A DNA stretch of 64,000 nucleotides from Caballeronia sp. dw_276 (GTDB lineage: Bacteria > Pseudomonadota > Gammaproteobacteria > Burkholderiales > Burkholderiaceae): assembly GCF_018449635.1 (NCBI RefSeq), contig NZ_JAAVUV010000003.1, forward strand, positions 62,001-126,000, given 5' to 3'. Below the pieces are notes generated by a model that was not told where the DNA came from, ran no database searches, and worked only from the letters and a program-made list of their open reading frames with translations. The translations under genes and the position numbers were made by a program. Below are positions 12,110-22,639 of the stretch, piece by piece; position 1 is the first letter of the stretch, and each line of letters opens with the position of its first letter.

Positions 12110-12113
12110 ATGA
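12088..12113 (+). repeat. 13-bp tandem duplication over the dapC start region
   Basis: The 13-mer ACCTGAGGCATGA occurs twice with no gap (12088-12100 and 12101-12113). Each copy holds a TGAGG ribosome-binding-like core and an ATG. The first ATG (12097) is out of frame with dapC; the second (12110) is the dapC start. Confidence 0.9.
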
Positions 12114-13333
12114 ACCAAGCCGTGAATTCACTTCTCCAGAAACTTCAGCCTTATCCGTTTGAAAAGCTGCGTGCGCTGTTTAAAGGCGTCACGCCGCGCG
12201 AAGAATTCACGCCAATCAGCTTTGGCATCGGCGAGCCGAAACACGCCACGCCCGCGCTGATCCGCGAAGCCGTGGTCAATGCAATGACGGGCCTCGCGTC
12301 CTATCCGGCCACTGCCGGGAGCGAGCCGTTGCGCCAGGCAATTGCGGACTGGACGAAGCAACGTTATTCGCTTCCCGCTGTCAATGCCGCCACGGAAGTC
12401 CTGCCGGTCTCGGGTTCGCGCGAAGCCCTGTTTTCGCTGGCGCAAACCGTAATCGACAGCCGCAGCACCGCCGAATCGCCCATTGTGGTGTGCCCCAATC
12501 CGTTCTATCAGATCTACGAAGGCGCGGCTTTGCTTGCCGGCGCCGAGCCGTACTTCGTGAATAGCGATCCGGCGCGCAATTTCGCCTGCGATTACTCGGC
12601 CGTGCCCGACGCCATTTGGGCGCGCACGCAGTTGCTTTTTGTCTGCTCGCCGGGCAATCCGACTGGCGCCGTGCTCACGCTTGATGACTGGCGTGAATTG
12701 TTTGCGCTATCGGACCGTCACGGGTTCGTGATCGCGTCCGACGAATGCTATTCCGAGATCTATTTCAACGAATCTTCACCGCCGCTCGGCGGTCTGGAGG
12801 CGGCGCACAGGCTCGGGCGCGGTTTCGAAAAGCTGGTGATGCTGTCGAGTTTGTCGAAGCGCTCGAATGTGCCCGGCATGCGCTCGGGTTTTGTCGCAGG
12901 CGACGCATCCATACTCAAGCAATTCCTGCTCTATCGCACGTATCACGGCGCGGCGCTTTCGCCCATGTTCCAGGCGGCAAGCGTTGTTGCGTGGAAGGAC
13001 GAAGTGCACGTTCGCGAGAACCGCGCGCTCTACCTGAAGAAATTCACGACAGTCACGCCCATGCTTGCGGAGGTTCTGGACGTGCGCCTGCCGGACGCAG
13101 CGTTCTACCTCTGGGCGAACGTGGCGCGTACCGGCCTCTCGGACACCGAGTTCGCCGCACGCCTTTACGCCGACTATAATGTGACGGTTTTGCCAGGCTC
13201 GTTCCTGGCGCGCGATGCCCACGGCTCGAATCCCGGCAGCGGTTTTATCCGCATAGCGCTGGTCGCGGATGTCGGCGAATGCGTGGAAGGCGCGCGGCGA
13301 ATCGTCGAATTCTGCCGCTCGTTACGCCGGTAA
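12110..13333 (+). CDS. dapC: Succinyldiaminopimelate transaminase DapC
   Basis: Pyridoxal-phosphate aminotransferase converting N-succinyl-2-amino-6-ketopimelate to N-succinyl-LL-diaminopimelate, a step of lysine and peptidoglycan precursor synthesis. The 407-residue protein is a class I/II aminotransferase: CSPGNPTGAVL near residue 185 and the cofactor lysine at about residue 250 in SSLSKRSNVPGMRSGF. The adjacent dapD and dapE encode the preceding and following steps of the succinylase branch, which decides DapC over other class I aminotransferases. The chosen ATG is the second of two created by a 13-bp duplication and is the one in frame. Confidence 0.92.
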   Translation: MNQAVNSLLQKLQPYPFEKLRALFKGVTPREEFTPISFGIGEPKHATPALIREAVVNAMTGLASYPATAGSEPLRQAIADWTKQRYSLPAVNAATEVLPVSGSREALFSLAQTVIDSRSTAESPIVVCPNPFYQIYEGAALLAGAEPYFVNSDPARNFACDYSAVPDAIWARTQLLFVCSPGNPTGAVLTLDDWRELFALSDRHGFVIASDECYSEIYFNESSPPLGGLEAAHRLGRGFEKLVMLSSLSKRSNVPGMRSGFVAGDASILKQFLLYRTYHGAALSPMFQAASVVAWKDEVHVRENRALYLKKFTTVTPMLAEVLDVRLPDAAFYLWANVARTGLSDTEFAARLYADYNVTVLPGSFLARDAHGSNPGSGFIRIALVADVGECVEGARRIVEFCRSLRR

Positions 13334-13371
13334 CTCCTCCTTAATCTCAGCACCCACTTTAAGTCACGACC

Positions 13372-14199
13372 ATGTCGCAACAACTTCAGCAAATCATCGA
13401 TACCGCCTGGGACAACCGCGCCGATCTGTCGCCGAAAGCAGCGCCCGCCGAGGTGCGCGACGCCGTCGCTCACGCAATCGAGCAACTTGACAAAGGCGCG
13501 CTGCGCGTCGCCGAAAAGCAGAACGGCGAGTGGGTGGTCAATCAATGGCTGAAGAAAGCGGTGCTGCTGTCGTTCCGCCTTGAAGACAATGCACCGATGC
13601 CCGCCGGCGGTTACAGCCAGTTTTACGACAAGGTGCCGTCGAAGTTCGCCAACTACACCGCCGAAGATTTCGCGGCCGGTGGTTTCCGTGTCGTGCCGCC
13701 TGCCATCGCGCGCCGCGGTTCCTTTATCGCGAAGAACGTGGTGTTGATGCCGTCGTACACGAACATTGGCGCCTATGTAGATGAGGGCACCATGGTCGAT
13801 ACCTGGGCTACGGTCGGTTCATGTGCGCAGATCGGCAAGAACGTGCATTTGTCGGGCGGCGTGGGCATTGGCGGCGTGCTGGAACCGCTGCAGGCGAATC
13901 CGGTAATCATCGAAGACAACTGCTTTATCGGCGCGCGTTCGGAAGTGGTCGAAGGTGTGATCGTCGAAGAAAACTCGGTCATTTCCATGGGTGTGTATCT
14001 CGGCCAGAGCACCAAGATTTACGACCGCGAAACGGGCTCGGTGACCTACGGCCGCATTCCTGCGGGTTCCGTGGTTGTCGCGGGCAATCTGCCTTCGAAG
14101 GACGGTTCGCACAGCCTGTACTGCGCAGTGATCGTAAAGAAGGTGGATGCAAAGACGCGCGCGAAAGTGGGCTTGAACGAGTTGCTGCGGGGCGATTGA
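13372..14199 (+). CDS. dapD: 2,3,4,5-tetrahydropyridine-2,6-dicarboxylate N-succinyltransferase
   Basis: Transfers succinate from succinyl-CoA to tetrahydrodipicolinate, committing the precursor to the succinylase branch of lysine synthesis. The 275-residue length is exactly typical. The N-terminal helical part starts [19 protein letters not shown]. The middle is a left-handed beta-helix of hexapeptide repeats (for example [20 protein letters not shown] and [19 protein letters not shown]). It sits 38 bases after dapC and 3 bases before the ArsC-like gene, so it is part of one operon. Confidence 0.97.
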   Translation: MSQQLQQIIDTAWDNRADLSPKAAPAEVRDAVAHAIEQLDKGALRVAEKQNGEWVVNQWLKKAVLLSFRLEDNAPMPAGGYSQFYDKVPSKFANYTAEDFAAGGFRVVPPAIARRGSFIAKNVVLMPSYTNIGAYVDEGTMVDTWATVGSCAQIGKNVHLSGGVGIGGVLEPLQANPVIIEDNCFIGARSEVVEGVIVEENSVISMGVYLGQSTKIYDRETGSVTYGRIPAGSVVVAGNLPSKDGSHSLYCAVIVKKVDAKTRAKVGLNELLRGD

Positions 14200-14202
14200 T
14201 CC

Positions 14203-14565
14203 ATGGCCGCGAAAAAGATCGTCGTATATGGAATTCCAAATTGCGACACCGTGAAAAAAGCACGCGTGTGGCTGGAAGAACATGACGTGCCGTTCGAATT
14301 CCACGACTTCAAGAAGGCCGGGGTATCGACGGCGTTGTTGCAGGACTGGTTGAAGGACGTCACGCTCGACGAACTGATCAACCGTCGCGGCACGACGTGG
14401 CGCGGCTTGTCGGACACATACAAGGACGAAGCGGGTTCCACCGCCGGCGCAATTGCTTTGATGATCCACAAACCGTCGATCATCAAGCGGCCTGTGCTGG
14501 TTGTGAACGGCCGCGTGAAGTCGCTGGGTTTCGACGCCATAAAGTACGAAACGCTGTTTGCTTGA
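14203..14565 (+). CDS. ArsC/Spx-family protein, YffB-like
   Basis: A 120-residue thioredoxin-fold protein of the ArsC/Spx family, beginning KKIVVYGIPNCDTVKKARVW with a single active-site-type cysteine near residue 14. Family members include arsenate reductases and Spx, but this branch (E. coli YffB) is of uncertain substrate; a glutathione-linked thiol reductase role has been suggested. E. coli yffB also sits immediately upstream of dapE, which supports orthology. Three bases separate it from dapD, and a strong terminator follows at 14623, so it ends the first dap transcription unit. Confidence 0.85.
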   Translation: MAAKKIVVYGIPNCDTVKKARVWLEEHDVPFEFHDFKKAGVSTALLQDWLKDVTLDELINRRGTTWRGLSDTYKDEAGSTAGAIALMIHKPSIIKRPVLVVNGRVKSLGFDAIKYETLFA

Positions 14566-14622
14566 ATTCGCGAAGCTCCTTGCGTGACTTATCGCGTAAA
14601 TCGTCGCGCAAACCCTGATTCC

Positions 14623-14650
14623 TGCCGGCCGCCGCGCCGGCATTTTTATT
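14623..14650 (+). terminator. Intrinsic terminator after the ArsC-like gene
   Basis: A 7-bp GC-rich stem TGCCGGC/GCCGGCA with a 6-nt loop is followed directly by TTTTTATT. It separates dapC-dapD-arsC-like from dapE, which begins only 18 bases later. Confidence 0.85.
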
Positions 14651-14652
14651 GA

Positions 14653-15807
<1,155 letters not shown>

Positions 15808-15835
15808 TTCAAACCATTCTTTAAAGGAGCCTGCG

Positions 15836-16720
15836 ATGGCGCTTCCCTTCACCACCGTACGCGATCTGCTGCGCTTTGCCGTTTCCCGGTTCACCGAGGC
15901 AAAGTTGTCGTTCGGACACGGTTCGTCGAATGCATTCGATGAAGCGGCATACCTGGTCCTGCACACCTTGCACCTGCCGCTCGACACGCTGGACCCGTTC
16001 CTCGATGCACGCCTGCTCGACACAGAAATCGACGCCATCATGAAAGTGATCGAGCGGCGCGCGAAAGACCGCGTGCCGGCCGCGTACATCACGAACGAAG
16101 CGTGGATGCACGGACATCGCTTTTATGTGGATGAACGCGTGATCGTGCCGCGCTCGTTCATTGGCGAATTGTTGCAGGACGGCTTGCAGCCCTACGTGCA
16201 GGACCCCGACGAGGTTTCACGCGTGCTCGAACTCTGCACGGGCTCCGGTTGCCTCGCGATTCTCGCGGCGCAAGCGTTCCAGAACGCGGATATCGATGCC
16301 GTCGATATCTCCGCGCCCGCGCTGGAAGTTGCCCATCAAAATGTGGACGACTACGACCTGGATTCGCGCGTCGCGCTGTATGAAGGCGACCTGTTCGCGC
16401 CGCTGCCTGGCGGGCGCTATGAGGTCATCATCACGAACCCGCCTTACGTCAACGCGCTCGCCATGCAGTCGCTGCCGGCCGAGTACCGTCATGAGCCAGA
16501 ACTGGCGCTTGCCGGCGGTGCGGACGGCATGGATATCGTGAAGCGGATAGTAGGCGAAGCGCGCAAATGGCTGACCGAGGACGGCGTTCTCGTGGTCGAA
16601 ATCGGCAACGAACGGGCAAATGTGGAAGCGACGTTAGGTGGCCTGGACATGGTCTGGCTCTCGACCAGCGCTGGCGACGACAACGTCTTCCTTATTCAGG
16701 CGGCAGACCTGCCGGCCTAG
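15836..16720 (+). CDS. prmB: 50S ribosomal protein L3 N5-glutamine methyltransferase PrmB
   Basis: S-adenosylmethionine-dependent methyltransferase that methylates a glutamine of ribosomal protein L3. The 294-residue protein has the class I SAM-binding motif VLELCTGSGCLAI and the glutamine-methylating signature NPPY near residue 201 (ITNPPYVNALAM). The N-terminal region and gene context separate it from PrmC, the release-factor enzyme. An ideal AAAGGAG ribosome-binding site precedes the ATG. It lies 28 bases after dapE and is probably co-transcribed. Confidence 0.92.
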   Translation: MALPFTTVRDLLRFAVSRFTEAKLSFGHGSSNAFDEAAYLVLHTLHLPLDTLDPFLDARLLDTEIDAIMKVIERRAKDRVPAAYITNEAWMHGHRFYVDERVIVPRSFIGELLQDGLQPYVQDPDEVSRVLELCTGSGCLAILAAQAFQNADIDAVDISAPALEVAHQNVDDYDLDSRVALYEGDLFAPLPGGRYEVIITNPPYVNALAMQSLPAEYRHEPELALAGGADGMDIVKRIVGEARKWLTEDGVLVVEIGNERANVEATLGGLDMVWLSTSAGDDNVFLIQAADLPA

Positions 16721-16753
16721 ACGCGAACGTAGGACTACTGGCCGACCGCGTAC

Positions 16754-18217
16754 ATGCATATCGAATGGCAGGACTGGCTGCACCTTGGCACGTTTGTCAT
16801 CATCGCCCATTTACTGGGCGTGGTGGCGGCAAGCCATGCGGTACTCAACACACGCACGTCTCAGGGCGCGGTGGCGTGGGCGGTGTCGCTCGTCGCCATG
16901 CCCTACTTCACGCTGATTCCGTATCTGTTTCTCGGGCGCAGCAAGTTTGCGGGGTATATAGACGCGCGGCGGCTCGAGAACGAAATCCTGCGCAAGAGCG
17001 CGCATCCAACGGAATGGAATTTCCCCGATGAAGCCGCCCGCCTGCGAGGCGTAGCGCCCGGGGACCCAGCCGAGTATCTCGGGCACCCGACCATTCGAGC
17101 GCTGACGCGTTTGAGCGGCATGCCGTTTTTGCGCGGCAATTCGGTGCGCGTGCTGATCAATGGCGCCACGACCTTCGATGCGATTTTCGAGGCCATCGAA
17201 AAAGCAAAAACCTACGTGATCGTGCAGTTTTTCATCGTTCGCGCCGATGAACTCGGGCTGAAGCTGAAAGACCTGCTGATCAAGAAGGCGCAAGAAGGCG
17301 TGCGCGTTTATTTTCTTTACGACAGCATCGGCAGCTTCGATTTACCTCATCGCTATGTGAATGCGCTTCGCGCGGGCGGCGTGCAAACGCATCCGTTCGC
17401 GACCAAGCGCAAATTCGTCAATCGCTTCCAGATCAATTTCCGTAATCACAGAAAGATTGTCGTGGTGGACGGCGAATGCGCGTTTGTCGGCGGACATAAC
17501 GTCGGCGTGGAATATCTCGGCGGTAATCCGCGTTTGTCGCCGTGGCGCGATACGCATATTGAAGTGCGCGGGCCAGCGGTCGCAAGCATCCAGTTCGTGT
17601 TCATTGAAGACTGGTATTGGGCGACGCAGCGCATTCCGGAAGTCGAGGCGTCAAAGGTCTCCGACAAAGACATGAGTTGCCTTGTGCTCGCGAGCGGCCC
17701 GGCCGACAGACAAGAAACGTGTTCGCTATTTTTTGTCGAAGCCATCAACGCGGCGCGTTCGCGAATCTGGATCACGACGCCCTATCTAATCCCCGATGAA
17801 GCCGTGTTTTCTGCATTGCGCCTTGCCGTGCTGCGTGGCGTGGATGTACGCATTTTGATTCCCAGCCGGCGCGATCATCGCGTGGTCTTCGCGGCGTCCA
17901 AGCTCTACGCCTACGATGCGCTGCTCGCCGGCGTTCGGATCTTCCGGTACAAACCGGGCTTCCTGCATCAGAAAGTGGTGCTGGTCGACGACATGTCGGC
18001 GGCTATTGGCAGCGCAAACCTGGACAACCGCTCGTTTCGCCTCAACTTCGAGATCATGGTGCTGACGGTGGACCATAGTTTCGCCGCTGAGGTCGAAAAA
18101 ATGCTTCTCGATGACTTCGCGCAATCGTGGGAAATCAGCCGCGACGACTACCTTGGCGCGCCCCCGCTGCGGCGCATGGCAATGCATGTCGCGCGGCTGT
18201 TTTCACCGATTCTTTGA
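16754..18217 (+). CDS. cls: Cardiolipin synthase (phospholipase D family)
   Basis: Membrane enzyme making cardiolipin from phosphatidylglycerol. The 487-residue protein starts with two membrane helices (about residues 8-30 and 35-58, ending PYFTLIPYLFLGRSKF), then has two phospholipase D HKD motifs, NHRKIVVVDGE and LHQKVVLVDD, each followed by the glycine-serine/asparagine segment (FVGGHN and IGSANLDNRS). This layout matches ClsA-type synthases. It follows prmB by 33 bases and converges on gpx. Confidence 0.9.
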   Translation: MHIEWQDWLHLGTFVIIAHLLGVVAASHAVLNTRTSQGAVAWAVSLVAMPYFTLIPYLFLGRSKFAGYIDARRLENEILRKSAHPTEWNFPDEAARLRGVAPGDPAEYLGHPTIRALTRLSGMPFLRGNSVRVLINGATTFDAIFEAIEKAKTYVIVQFFIVRADELGLKLKDLLIKKAQEGVRVYFLYDSIGSFDLPHRYVNALRAGGVQTHPFATKRKFVNRFQINFRNHRKIVVVDGECAFVGGHNVGVEYLGGNPRLSPWRDTHIEVRGPAVASIQFVFIEDWYWATQRIPEVEASKVSDKDMSCLVLASGPADRQETCSLFFVEAINAARSRIWITTPYLIPDEAVFSALRLAVLRGVDVRILIPSRRDHRVVFAASKLYAYDALLAGVRIFRYKPGFLHQKVVLVDDMSAAIGSANLDNRSFRLNFEIMVLTVDHSFAAEVEKMLLDDFAQSWEISRDDYLGAPPLRRMAMHVARLFSPIL

Positions 18218-18239
18218 AGCGGAAACCGCCGCCGCTTTT
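18217..18239. terminator. Short stem-loop between cls and gpx
   Basis: AAGCGG/CCGCTT stem with a 9-nt loop, followed on the plus strand by TTA-rich sequence. It overlaps both gene ends in a convergent arrangement. The stem is short, so this is tentative. Confidence 0.4.
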
Positions 18240-18717
18240 AAAGCAGCTTTTCGATATCGCCCGACAACGCGTCAGGCTTCGTCACCGACCCAAACCGATT
18301 GATCACGGTGCCTTCCTTGTCGACGAGAAACTTGGTGAAGTTCCACTTGATGCCTTCGGTGCCCAGCACGCCCGGTGCTTCCTCGGTCAGATAACGGAAC
18401 AACGGATGTGCGTTCGCGCCGTTCACATCGACTTTGGCGAACATGGGGAACGTGACCCCGTAATTCTTCTCGCAAAAGCTGCCGATCTGCGCCGCGTCGC
18501 CCGGCTCTTGCTTGCCGAATTGATTGCACGGAAAACCAAGCACCGCGAACCCGCGATCTTTGTACCGATCGTAGAGTTCCTGCAAACCCTTGTATTGCGG
18601 CGTGAATCCGCACTCGCTTGCGGTGTTCACGATCAACAGCACCTTGCCCTGATATTGCTCCAGGCTGGCTGTATCGCCGGCCAAGGTTTCCGCCGAAAAC
18701 GAGTAGATGGGGTTCAT
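18238..18717 (-). CDS. Glutathione peroxidase family protein (cysteine type)
   Basis: Thiol peroxidase that reduces hydrogen peroxide or lipid hydroperoxides. The 159-residue protein has the catalytic segment NTASECGFTPQ with cysteine at position 36 in place of selenocysteine, the GFPCNQFG motif (61-68) that supplies the catalytic glutamine, and the tryptophan motif KWNFTKFLVD near residue 125. It is close to E. coli BtuE in size. Bacterial members often use thioredoxin rather than glutathione, so the electron donor is uncertain. It is monocistronic. Confidence 0.92.
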   Translation of the reverse strand: MNPIYSFSAETLAGDTASLEQYQGKVLLIVNTASECGFTPQYKGLQELYDRYKDRGFAVLGFPCNQFGKQEPGDAAQIGSFCEKNYGVTFPMFAKVDVNGANAHPLFRYLTEEAPGVLGTEGIKWNFTKFLVDKEGTVINRFGSVTKPDALSGDIEKLL

Positions 18718-18875
18718 TCGTTGCTCCGCTTGAAAAAACCCAGTCTAAGCGAAACGCCGCTCAAAGAACATTCGGCCGAATGGCCGATCGCTTGGCACAA
18801 CATGAATGAGCACGCGGCGAGCTGCGGCAGCAGTCTAAAATAGCGTTTTCCCGTACTCGCCTGGGTCTTCACGCC

Positions 18876-20810
18876 GTGATTCGCTTCAATCAGTTCAGCC
18901 TCGCCCGCGGCACGAAACCGCTCTTCGAACAGACCACGTTTGCGCTTAATCCTGGCGAAAAAGCGGGGCTTGTCGGTGCGAACGGCGCGGGCAAATCCAC
19001 GCTCTTCTCCGTGCTGCGCGGCGATCTGCACGCTGACGGCGGCGATTTTTCGATGCCGCCGTCATGGCAGATCGCCCACGTCGCGCAGGAAACGCCGGCG
19101 GTCGACCGGACCGCGCTCGAATACACGCTCGACGGTGACACGCAGCTTCGCAGCATCGAAGCGCGGATTGCGGCAGCATCAGCCGCCCATGATGGCGCCG
19201 CTGAAGCCGAAGCGCATGCCGCTTTCGCCGATGCCGACGGTTACACCGCGCCCGCCCGCGCCGAAACGCTGCTGATCGGCCTGGGTTTCACGCTCGCGCA
19301 GACCAAAGAGCCGGTCACGAGCTTCTCGGGCGGCTGGCGCATGCGCCTGAACCTCGCGCAGGCGCTGATGTGCCGTTCGGACCTCCTGCTGCTGGACGAA
19401 CCCACGAACCACCTGGATCTCGACGCCATCATCTGGCTGGAAGACTGGCTGCATCGATATCCGGGAACGCTGATCGTGATTTCGCACGATCGCGAATTCC
19501 TCGACTCGGTGTGCAACGTCACGCTGCACCTGGAGAATCGGCAGATCAAGCGTTACGGCGGTAATTACAGCCAGTTCGAGATTCTCCGCGCGCAACAGAT
19601 CGCGTTGCAGCAAAGCGCGTACGAGAAGCAGCAAAAGACCGTGGAGCATTTGCAGAGCTTCATCAACCGCTTCAAGGCGCAGGCGACCAAGGCGAAGCAG
19701 GCGCAAAGCCGCGTCAAGGCGCTCGAACGCATGGAAATCATCGCGCCGGCGCATGCTTCTTCGCCGTTCACGTTCGAGTTCAGGACCCCCGACTCCGCGC
19801 CCAATCCCATGATGGTGATGGAAGGCGTGCGCTGCGGATATCACACGGACGCGGGCGAGGTGCCGATTGTGGAAGGCGTCACGCTGTCCATTCAGAACGG
19901 CCAGCGCATCGGTTTGCTCGGCGCGAACGGCCAGGGCAAATCCACGCTGATCAAGACACTGGCAGGCACGCTGGAAGCGCTGAGCGGACACGTGCGTGAA
20001 GGCAAGGGCTTGCGGATTGGCTATTTCGCACAGCATCAGCTCGAAACGCTGCGCCCGGGTGACTCCGCACTCGAGCACGTCGCCCGGCTCGCCCCCGATA
20101 CGCGCGAACAGGAACTGCGCGACTTTCTCGGCGGCTTCAACTTCTCCGGCGAAATGGCAACGGCGAAGATCGCGCCATTCTCCGGCGGAGAAAAAGCCCG
20201 CCTCGCGCTCGCACTGATCATCTGGCAAAAGCCGAACCTGCTGCTGCTCGATGAACCGACTAACCACCTGGACCTCGAAACGCGTCACGCACTGACCATG
20301 GCGTTGGCGCAATTCGAGGGCACGCTGATCCTGGTTTCGCACGACCGCCACTTGCTGCGCGCGACCACGGACACGTTCATGCTGGTGGCGAAACACCGCT
20401 TGCAGCCCTTCGATGGCGATCTCGACGATTATCGTGACTGGCTGCTCCAGCACGCGGCCGAACAGCGTGCGGCGGCAAAGGAAGCAGGAAGCGCAAGCAC
20501 AGACGACTCGCTCGATTCCGGGCAGAACCGCAAGGAACAGCGCCGGCAGGAAGCGCAAGAACGCCAGAAGCTCTCGCACTTGAAGAAACCGCTGCAATCG
20601 CGGATTTCGAAGATCGAGAAGGAAATGGACAAGCTGAACGCCGAGAAGGCGCAACTGGATGCGTTCGTAGCGGACGCCGCCAGCTACGAGCCGTCAATGA
20701 AGACCCAGCTCACCGAGTCGATTCGCCGTCAGGCCGCCGTGAATGGACAACTCGAAGTGCTCGAAGCCCAATGGCTCGAAGCGCATGAAGAGCTGGAACA
20801 GATCGGCTAG
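18876..20810 (+). CDS. ABC-F family ATPase, YheS-like
   Basis: A soluble 644-residue protein with two ABC ATPase domains and no membrane segments, the hallmark of ABC-F translation factors that act at the ribosomal E site. Each half has Walker A (GANGAGKSTL; GANGQGKSTL), signature (SGGWRMRLNL; SGGEKARLAL) and Walker B (LLLLDEPTNHLDL in both). The interdomain linker is rich in Gln, Lys and Ala, and a C-terminal coiled coil starts near residue 540. The GTG start gives MIRFNQFSLARGTKPLF, matching the start of E. coli YheS (637 aa). The precise translational problem it relieves is not known from sequence. Its stop overlaps the stop of the convergent small gene. Confidence 0.88.
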   Translation: MIRFNQFSLARGTKPLFEQTTFALNPGEKAGLVGANGAGKSTLFSVLRGDLHADGGDFSMPPSWQIAHVAQETPAVDRTALEYTLDGDTQLRSIEARIAAASAAHDGAAEAEAHAAFADADGYTAPARAETLLIGLGFTLAQTKEPVTSFSGGWRMRLNLAQALMCRSDLLLLDEPTNHLDLDAIIWLEDWLHRYPGTLIVISHDREFLDSVCNVTLHLENRQIKRYGGNYSQFEILRAQQIALQQSAYEKQQKTVEHLQSFINRFKAQATKAKQAQSRVKALERMEIIAPAHASSPFTFEFRTPDSAPNPMMVMEGVRCGYHTDAGEVPIVEGVTLSIQNGQRIGLLGANGQGKSTLIKTLAGTLEALSGHVREGKGLRIGYFAQHQLETLRPGDSALEHVARLAPDTREQELRDFLGGFNFSGEMATAKIAPFSGGEKARLALALIIWQKPNLLLLDEPTNHLDLETRHALTMALAQFEGTLILVSHDRHLLRATTDTFMLVAKHRLQPFDGDLDDYRDWLLQHAAEQRAAAKEAGSASTDDSLDSGQNRKEQRRQEAQERQKLSHLKKPLQSRISKIEKEMDKLNAEKAQLDAFVADAASYEPSMKTQLTESIRRQAAVNGQLEVLEAQWLEAHEELEQIG

Positions 20811-21118
20811 CGACGTGGCAGGGTTTGTCGCGGTAAACCTTCGTCGTCGTGAAGCATGTGTTTGCGGCCCTTCACATGACAGCGGATCGTCGCTACGACT
20901 TCATCCTCAGTCACGTTTTCCGCCACCACGCGGCGCGATATCTGCCCTTCCGCGTCGATCCATTCGACGATCCGGCAGCCGCCGCCCCAGGGTTGCGGGA
21001 TGGGCGCTGACACGCGGCAGCCGCGCAGATGAAATGATGGGGCTGACGAAGTTTGATTTGCGTGTTTCAAGGCGTCGTCCTTTTCCGCTCGTATCGGGGT
21101 TTGTCGCGATAGAAGCAT
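20807..21118 (-). CDS. Small Burkholderia-type orphan protein (possible DUF2866)
   Basis: The 103-residue protein has a conserved-looking core, RGCRVSAPIPQPWGGGCR, followed by IVEWIDAEGQISRRVV and a basic C-terminus. It has no signal peptide or membrane helix. From memory it resembles the DUF2866 family of Burkholderia proteins, with no known function; this cannot be confirmed here. The start is uncertain: the first 25 residues look poorly constrained and a shorter form may be real. The stop shares the sequence CTAG with the convergent ABC-F gene, a tail-to-tail overlap of four bases. Confidence 0.6.
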   Translation of the reverse strand: MLLSRQTPIRAEKDDALKHANQTSSAPSFHLRGCRVSAPIPQPWGGGCRIVEWIDAEGQISRRVVAENVTEDEVVATIRCHVKGRKHMLHDDEGLPRQTLPRR

Positions 21119-21213
21119 AGAAAAAGGACGCGTTACTTGGGTTACAGGGACCGCACGGTTTTTTACGCCACATTACGAAAGGGTCTGATCGCGGTCGCGA
21201 ACCTTGCGCAAAA

Positions 21214-22602
21214 TCAATCGAAAGAACGCGCCCGGTCGATCGCCTCCTCAATCCGGTCCACTGCGATCACTTCCAGTCCATCGATAGGTTGTTTCGGCGC
21301 GTTTGCCTTCGGAATCAACGCGACCGAAAAACCAAGTTTGGCCGCTTCCTTCAGCCGGTCCTGACCGCGCGGCGACGGCCGGATTTCTCCCGCCAGCCCT
21401 ACTTCGCCGAACACGATCAGACCCTTGGGCAACGGCTTGTTGCGCATGGATGACTGAATGGCCAGCAGCACGGCCAGGTCGGCCGCCGGCTCCGTGATCT
21501 TGACGCCACCAACGGCGTTCAGGAACACGTCCTGATCGAAACAGGCAATGCCCGCGTGCCGATGCAACACCGCCAGCAACAGCGCCAGCCGGTTCTGCTC
21601 CAGGCCGACGGCGAGGCGCCGCGGATTCGGAACATGGGCGGTATCGACCAGCGCCTGCACTTCCACGAGCAACGGCCGCGATCCCTCTTGCGTAACGAGC
21701 ACACACGACCCCGGCACGCTCTGCTCATGCTGCGATAAAAACAATGCCGACGGATTCGCTACGCCGCGCAAGCCCCGCTCGGTCATGGCAAACACGCCGA
21801 GTTCGTTGACCGCGCCAAAGCGGTTCTTGAACGCGCGCACGAGCCGGAACGACGAGTGGGTATCGCCTTCGAAATACAGCACGGTATCGACGATATGTTC
21901 CAGCACCCGTGGGCCCGCGAGATTCCCCTCCTTGGTCACGTGACCGACCATGATGATGGCCGTCCCCGTTTGCTTCGCGATCCGCGTGAGTTGCGCCGCG
22001 CATTCGCGTACCTGCGCAACCGATCCGGGCGCGGAGGTCAGCGCCTCGGAATAAACGGTCTGGATGGAGTCGATGACCGCCACTTCCGGCCGTTCGGCAT
22101 CGATGGTCGCCTGAATCCGCTCGAGCTGGATTTCCGCGAGCAAGCGCAAATCTGGCGCGGCATTGCCCGAATCCCCGAGCAACCCAAGCCGTTGCGCGCG
22201 CAACGCGATCTGCGCGCCGGACTCTTCGCCGCTGATATAAAGCGCCGGCCGTTCGCGGGCGATCTCCGCAAGGGACTGCAGCAACAAGGTTGACTTCCCG
22301 ATTCCCGGATCGCCGCCGATCAACACCACGCCGCCCGCGACCAGGCCACCGCCCAGCACGCGATCGAACTCGCCGATACCCGTCGTGAATCGCGGCACAT
22401 CCGACGCTTCGATTTCCGACAACCGCTGCACGGGCGATGTCTTCGCCAGCGCCTGGAAGCGATGCGCCGACGGCGACTCCGCCACCGACTCGACCAGAGT
22501 ATTCCACGCGCCGCAAGCCGGACACTGGCCTTGCCATTTGGGCGCTTGCCCGCCGCATTCGGTGCATACGTACAGCGTTTTAACCTTCGCTACTTTCGCC
22601 AC
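21214..22602 (-). CDS. radA: DNA repair protein RadA
   Basis: RecA-related, DnaB-like helicase that promotes branch migration during recombination. The 462-residue protein has an N-terminal zinc finger (Cys13, Cys16, Cys27, Cys30 in CTECGGQAPKWQGQCPAC), a RecA-type ATPase with Walker A GGDPGIGKST near residue 100, the RadA-specific KNRFG motif in RAFKNRFGAVNELG, and a C-terminal Lon-protease-like domain. Length is typical. It follows alr by 37 bases on the same strand and is probably co-transcribed with it. Confidence 0.97.
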   Translation of the reverse strand: MAKVAKVKTLYVCTECGGQAPKWQGQCPACGAWNTLVESVAESPSAHRFQALAKTSPVQRLSEIEASDVPRFTTGIGEFDRVLGGGLVAGGVVLIGGDPGIGKSTLLLQSLAEIARERPALYISGEESGAQIALRAQRLGLLGDSGNAAPDLRLLAEIQLERIQATIDAERPEVAVIDSIQTVYSEALTSAPGSVAQVRECAAQLTRIAKQTGTAIIMVGHVTKEGNLAGPRVLEHIVDTVLYFEGDTHSSFRLVRAFKNRFGAVNELGVFAMTERGLRGVANPSALFLSQHEQSVPGSCVLVTQEGSRPLLVEVQALVDTAHVPNPRRLAVGLEQNRLALLLAVLHRHAGIACFDQDVFLNAVGGVKITEPAADLAVLLAIQSSMRNKPLPKGLIVFGEVGLAGEIRPSPRGQDRLKEAAKLGFSVALIPKANAPKQPIDGLEVIAVDRIEEAIDRARSFD

Positions 22603-22639
22603 TCGCCTTCCTGGGTTTCATCGTTACAAATAAGCCAAG

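Noticed and set aside
19179..20654. A 491-codon frame antisense to the ABC-F gene
   Set aside because: Same codon-aligned phase as the ABC-F gene; a by-product of GC-rich codon use without recognisable domains.
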